A DNA stretch of 18,748 nucleotides from an uncultured Collinsella sp. (GTDB lineage Bacteria > Actinomycetota > Coriobacteriia > Coriobacteriales > Coriobacteriaceae): positions 1-18,748 of the forward strand of contig CABUZI010000027.1 in NCBI GenBank assembly GCA_902496005.1. Direction: 5' to 3'. A program made the position numbers and the translations under genes. Of this stretch, positions 15,412 through 18,748 are shown piece after piece (position 1 is the stretch's first letter; each line of letters starts with the position of its first letter). A model generated the notes under the pieces. The model was not told the DNA's origin. It saw nothing but the letters and a program-made list of their open reading frames with translations, and ran no database searches.

Positions 15412-15914
15412 TGGGTCGCGTTGTGGATGGACGTGTGAACGGCGCCCCGTTTGCGGGTATCGTGCTCACGGCGGGAAGCGTGCTGCGTGCCGACGATGCC
15501 GCCGGCCCCGTGCTCTCCAAAAAGATGGAAGACGCACCTATCGCCGGTTGGTACACCATCGACGGAGGCCAAACGCCCGAGGATGACATCATCGAGGTCA
15601 AGCGCGAGTGTCCGCCGCGTTTGGTTTTGGTTGATGCCGCCGACATGGCGCTGCCCGTCGGCGCCATCCGCTTGCTCGACAAACGTGATGTGGCCCGCAA
15701 GTCGATGTTCACCACGCATTCGCTTCCCTTGTCGATTCTGATCGAAGAGATTGAGCAATCGTGCGATGATATCGTCTTCGTCGGAATTCAGCCGGGCGAC
15801 ACGGAGTTCTACAACCCCATGTCCCCGGAAGTCTTTGACGCCGTGGACGCCGTGTACGACGCCGTGGCCGCCAACGACTTTTCCCACTTTGTCCGCTTGG
15901 GGCAAGAGCAGTAG
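15411..15914 (+). CDS. hycI: Hydrogenase large-subunit maturation endopeptidase HycI
   Basis: A 167-residue nickel-dependent protease of the HycI/HybD family that trims the HyfG C-terminal tail after nickel insertion. Ni-binding residues by alignment to E. coli HycI (D16, D62, H90) are D29 in RADDAAGP, D75 in LVDAADMALP and H103 in TTHSLPL. Also conserved are IDGGQTPEDDI and FVGIQPGDTEFYNPMSPEV. The ATG at 15411 overlaps the hycH TAA by one base. The N-terminal strand before D29 is about 13 residues longer than in E. coli. The matching substrate is encoded in the same operon. Confidence 0.94.
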   Translation: MGRVVDGRVNGAPFAGIVLTAGSVLRADDAAGPVLSKKMEDAPIAGWYTIDGGQTPEDDIIEVKRECPPRLVLVDAADMALPVGAIRLLDKRDVARKSMFTTHSLPLSILIEEIEQSCDDIVFVGIQPGDTEFYNPMSPEVFDAVDAVYDAVAANDFSHFVRLGQEQ

Positions 15915-15953
15915 GAGCACTTGTTCCATTTTGTTAGGAAAGAAGTGATTGAC

Positions 15954-16793
15954 ATGGCAGATTCCAAGGTGGAGTATCCCGCTCCCGATTGCCTGGCGCC
16001 CGCCGCGATCGAGGCCAAGACCGAGGTCGCCGGCGTGACCAAGGCTAACCTGCCGGTCGCTAAGGCCTTTCTGTTGGCAATGTTCGCCGGTGCGTTCATC
16101 GCCTTCGGCGGCCTGTTCTTTACGGTGTTTTTGAGCGATAGCACGCTGGGCTGGGGCGCCCAGCGTGTCGTGGGCGGCCTGTGCTTTTGCCTGGGCCTGG
16201 TGCTGGTGCTGGTGTGCGGTGCTGAGCTGTTCACCGGCAACTCGCTTATGGTCTGCGCGCTCAAGAGCAAAAAGATCACCCTGGTCCAGATGCTCAAGGC
16301 TTGGATCGTCGTGTGGGTCGGTAACTTTGTCGGTGCCCTGTTCATCGTCTTTTTGGTATACATGGCCGGCATTTACAAGCTCAACGGCGAGGCGGTCGCC
16401 AACTCCATGGTGAGCGTCGCCGCCGGTAAGGTGACGATCGACTGGGTGACGATCTTCTTCCGCGGCATCCTGTGCAACATCTTTGTGTGCCTTGCCGTGT
16501 GGATCGGTACCGCCGGCAAGACCGTGGTCGATAAGGTCGTTGGCATTCTGCTGCCCATCGCAGCCTTTGTGGCCTGTGGTTTTGAGCACTGCGTCGCCAA
16601 CATGTACTTTTTGCCCATGGGTGCCGTGATGCATGCATGCGGTTACGGTGCCGACGTCGCCGGCGCCGATGCGCTCAACGCTGCGGGCATTGCGTTTAAC
16701 TTGTCCGCCGCCACGCTGGGCAACATCGTGGGCGGCGCGGTCCTGATCGCGCTCGGCTATTGGTTTATCTACGCCAAGAAGTCCGAGGCGTAA
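15954..16793 (+). CDS. focA: Formate channel of the FocA/FNT family
   Basis: A 279-residue formate/nitrite transporter family protein with six membrane helices, forming pentameric channels that move formate or formic acid across the inner membrane. FNT signatures are visible: AMFAGAFIAFGGLFF, CGAELFTGNSLM and WVGNFVGALF. His212 in GFEHCVANMYFLPMG matches the pore His209 of E. coli FocA. A length of 279 compares with 285 for E. coli. The ATG at 15954 follows AGGAAAG; a GTG at 15945 or TTG at 15921 would extend it by 3 or 11 residues and has worse spacing. It is last in the FHL operon, so formate import or export is co-produced with its oxidation machinery. Confidence 0.94.
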   Translation: MADSKVEYPAPDCLAPAAIEAKTEVAGVTKANLPVAKAFLLAMFAGAFIAFGGLFFTVFLSDSTLGWGAQRVVGGLCFCLGLVLVLVCGAELFTGNSLMVCALKSKKITLVQMLKAWIVVWVGNFVGALFIVFLVYMAGIYKLNGEAVANSMVSVAAGKVTIDWVTIFFRGILCNIFVCLAVWIGTAGKTVVDKVVGILLPIAAFVACGFEHCVANMYFLPMGAVMHACGYGADVAGADALNAAGIAFNLSAATLGNIVGGAVLIALGYWFIYAKKSEA

Positions 16794-16815
16794 GGTACCG
16801 TCTGTTTGACGTTGG

Positions 16816-16851
16816 GCCTCCCGCGGGGCGTTGCCGTGCGGGAGGCTTTTT
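16816..16851 (+). terminator. Intrinsic terminator ending the FHL operon
   Basis: GCCTCCCGC (16816-16824) pairs perfectly with GCGGGAGGC (16838-16846) across a 13-nt loop, followed by TTTTT (16847-16851). It lies 23 nt after the focA stop. The next gene begins 65 nt further on, so it probably has its own promoter, although none is clear in 16852-16915. Confidence 0.93.
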
Positions 16852-16915
16852 GGTTCTGGGGCTCGTTGCCGGGCTGTTGGCCTGTTGTGTTTGGCTTGTG
16901 AAAGGGGTAATCGAG

Positions 16916-18748
16916 ATGGCATCTGCTGTGGAGCGTGACGGTCGCGCCGTGGTGACCACATGCGGGGGATGCTATGCCGATTGCGCCTTTGCGGCACGCG
17001 TTGAGGACGGTCGCGTGGTGGCCGAGTTGCCGGTGCCGGGGCACCCGTGCGCGGCACGAGCCCTGTGCGCCCGCGGACGGCATCGTCTGGCAATGCCGTT
17101 TGACGAGCGCGACCGCATTTTGCACCCCATGCGCCGCCGTCGGGATGGCTCGGGGTTTGATGCGATTACCTGGGACGAGGCGTTTGCTCAGATTGCCGAG
17201 CGTCTTTGGGGGATTATTGACGAGTGTGGGCCTCGTGCGCTGGGCATGACGCTCGGCGTGCCCTCGTTCGACCGCTACTGGGCGTATCGTTTTATGCATG
17301 CGCTGGGTTCGCCCAACGTATACGGTGCCGATGGTGCCTGCGAGGTAAGCCGACTTACCGGTTGGGAGCACAGCCTGGGCTATAGTCCCGCCTCCGACCT
17401 GGCGCATACCGACTGCATCATGTACCTGGGGCGTTCCATTGTCGATTCGTCGACGATGGGGGCCGTCGATGCGCTCAACGATGCTCGTCGCCGTGGGGCG
17501 AAGATTATCGTGGTCGACCCCCGGCGCAGCGGCTCGGCTGCGCTTGCCGACCGCTGGCTGCGCGTGCGCCCGGGCTGCGACTTGGCGCTGCTGTTGGGTA
17601 TTGCCCATGTGTTGATTGCCGAGGACCTGTACGACCACGAGTTCGTGACCCGCTATACCACGGGCTTTGACGAGCTGGCGCAGGCGTCCCGTGCTTGGAC
17701 GCCCGAGTGGGCCGAGTCGATGTGTGACGTGCCGGCGAACGATATCCGTGCGACTGCGCGCGATCTAGCTGCCGCCGCGCCTGCCGCCGTGGTGGATGCG
17801 GGTTTTCATGGCGGCATCGGTATCGCGTATGCCAACAGCACCCAGACCGCGCGCGCGATTTGTCTGGTCGATGTGCTGCTGGGCTGTATTGGACATGCGG
17901 GCGGAGCGCTCAATCCACCCACACCGCTTGCGTTGGGCGACCTCGATCCCACGCGCTTTGCGACGCCGCCGGTGCCGCTTGGGCCCAAGCTGGGGTCCGA
18001 GCGCTATCCACTGGTCGATCCGGTGCGCGGCCTGTGCACGACCATCGGCCAGTCGATTCTTGCTGGAGATTTACGTGGGCTCATCGTCTATGCCAGTAAT
18101 CCCGGTGCGGGCTATGGCAATGCGCAGGCTTGGTTGGGTATTTTGCAGCAGCTCGACTTGCTCGTGACGATAGATATTCGCTGGTCCGAGACGGCGCGCG
18201 CTTCTGACTTCGTGCTGCCTGACGTGACGTATCTGGAGGCCGACCGCGGCGTGGGCACAGTCGTGGGCGCCAACGATTCGCGCCTGTTCTACCGCAACGC
18301 CGTGCTGCCCATTTTGCATGACGACACGAGACCGGGGCGGGAGATCTTTGCCGGCTTGGCTGCTGCCTGCGGCGTGGGCGAGTATTTTGACTTTACGCCC
18401 GACGACTTGGCGGCAGCCCAGGTGGCTCCGTTTGGGATCGACCTCACTGCGCTCAAGGAGCGCGGTTGGGCAGACGCGGGCGTGCCGCTGCCGCCGCGTA
18501 CGGGCAAGCCGGTGGTTCCGCTCGACGGCGGCAAGATTGCGCTGGCAAACGACGTGTGGGAGCGCGTCGGCTTGGGTCGTGTTCCCGGCTGGGTTGCCCC
18601 CATGGTGGAGCCGGGGCCGGGGATGTTTCGCCTCATTAGCGGCAACCGTCCCTTTGAGTCGCATACTTCGCGCAGGCTCGCGGCCCAAGGTGCCGCCGAG
18701 GCTGGATCGGACCTGGATGCCGTGCAGATGAATGCCGATGCTGCTGCG
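16916..18748 (+). CDS. Molybdopterin-dependent oxidoreductase, Cys-ligand DMSO-reductase family (3' truncated by window)
   Basis: The frame is open from ATG 16916 (GAAAGGGG upstream) to the window end, 611 codons without a stop. The N-terminus has a [4Fe-4S] motif C16-x2-C19-x3-C23-x27-C51 (CGGCYADC ... LCARG), then ITWDEAFAQIAERL. Cys142 in YGADGACEVSRLTGW aligns with Sec140 of FdhF, so the Mo ligand is probably Cys. Other family blocks are KIIVVDPRRSGSAALAD, PGCDLALLLGIAHVL, DLLVTIDIRWSETARASDFVLP, and the start of the dinucleotide-binding domain near the end (FRLISGNRPFESH, VQMNADAAA). No twin-arginine signal is seen, which argues for a cytoplasmic enzyme and against a periplasmic PhsA/PsrA. 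The substrate cannot be told. Codon use is less biased than in the FHL genes, suggesting lower expression. Confidence 0.88.
   Translation, partial: MASAVERDGRAVVTTCGGCYADCAFAARVEDGRVVAELPVPGHPCAARALCARGRHRLAMPFDERDRILHPMRRRRDGSGFDAITWDEAFAQIAERLWGIIDECGPRALGMTLGVPSFDRYWAYRFMHALGSPNVYGADGACEVSRLTGWEHSLGYSPASDLAHTDCIMYLGRSIVDSSTMGAVDALNDARRRGAKIIVVDPRRSGSAALADRWLRVRPGCDLALLLGIAHVLIAEDLYDHEFVTRYTTGFDELAQASRAWTPEWAESMCDVPANDIRATARDLAAAAPAAVVDAGFHGGIGIAYANSTQTARAICLVDVLLGCIGHAGGALNPPTPLALGDLDPTRFATPPVPLGPKLGSERYPLVDPVRGLCTTIGQSILAGDLRGLIVYASNPGAGYGNAQAWLGILQQLDLLVTIDIRWSETARASDFVLPDVTYLEADRGVGTVVGANDSRLFYRNAVLPILHDDTRPGREIFAGLAAACGVGEYFDFTPDDLAAAQVAPFGIDLTALKERGWADAGVPLPPRTGKPVVPLDGGKIALANDVWERVGLGRVPGWVAPMVEPGPGMFRLISGNRPFESHTSRRLAAQGAAEAGSDLDAVQMNADAAA

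Noticed and set aside
1..18748. CRISPR arrays, tRNA, rRNA
   Set aside because: No regularly spaced repeats and no tRNA- or rRNA-like segments were seen on either strand.

Overview
The window looks like a chromosomal segment of a gut actinobacterium of the Coriobacteriia, most likely Collinsella or a close relative. This rests on the high G+C content with strong G/C third-position bias, the protein flavour, and a complete formate hydrogenlyase (FHL) locus, which fits the formate and H2 metabolism known for Collinsella. The genus is an inference from these traits; no marker gene is present.

Layout. Positions 1-82 hold the last codons of an IS3-family transposase and a possible IS end. Positions 163-955 (minus strand) encode an overlapping toxin-antitoxin pair: a RelB/DinJ-type antitoxin followed by a PIN-domain toxin. 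Positions 956-1384 are an AT-rich divergent control region with several inverted repeats and a structured leader. From 1385 to 16793 a single plus-strand gene string encodes the FHL system: a HydN-like four-cluster ferredoxin, the selenocysteine formate dehydrogenase FdhF (UGA codon 140 with a recognisable SECIS hairpin), then hyfA-B-C-D-E-F-G-H-I, hycH, the hydrogenase maturation protease hycI, and the formate channel focA. Most neighbours overlap or lie within 15 nt. The exceptions are 75 nt between hydN and fdhF, 78 nt between fdhF and hyfA (which contains a strong terminator-like hairpin), and 39 nt before focA. A canonical intrinsic terminator closes the locus at 16816-16851. A second molybdopterin oxidoreductase, with Cys instead of Sec as the likely Mo ligand, starts at 16916 and runs off the window.

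How it works together. FocA moves formate across the membrane. FdhF oxidises it to CO2, and electrons pass through HydN/HyfA-type ferredoxin subunits, HyfH and HyfI to the group 4a [NiFe] centre in HyfG, which makes H2. Three antiporter-like membrane subunits (HyfB, HyfD, HyfF), with HyfC and HyfE, form the Complex I-like membrane arm and could couple the reaction to ion translocation. HycH and HycI serve large-subunit maturation. No hyp genes, selenocysteine-insertion genes or FhlA/HyfR-type regulator lie in the window.

The most notable points are an in-frame TAG at codon 400 of hyfD in an otherwise intact operon, the hairpin after fdhF that could set FdhF:hydrogenase stoichiometry, the mutually exclusive hairpins in the 5' leader, and the C-terminally extended HyfH and N-terminally extended HycH.
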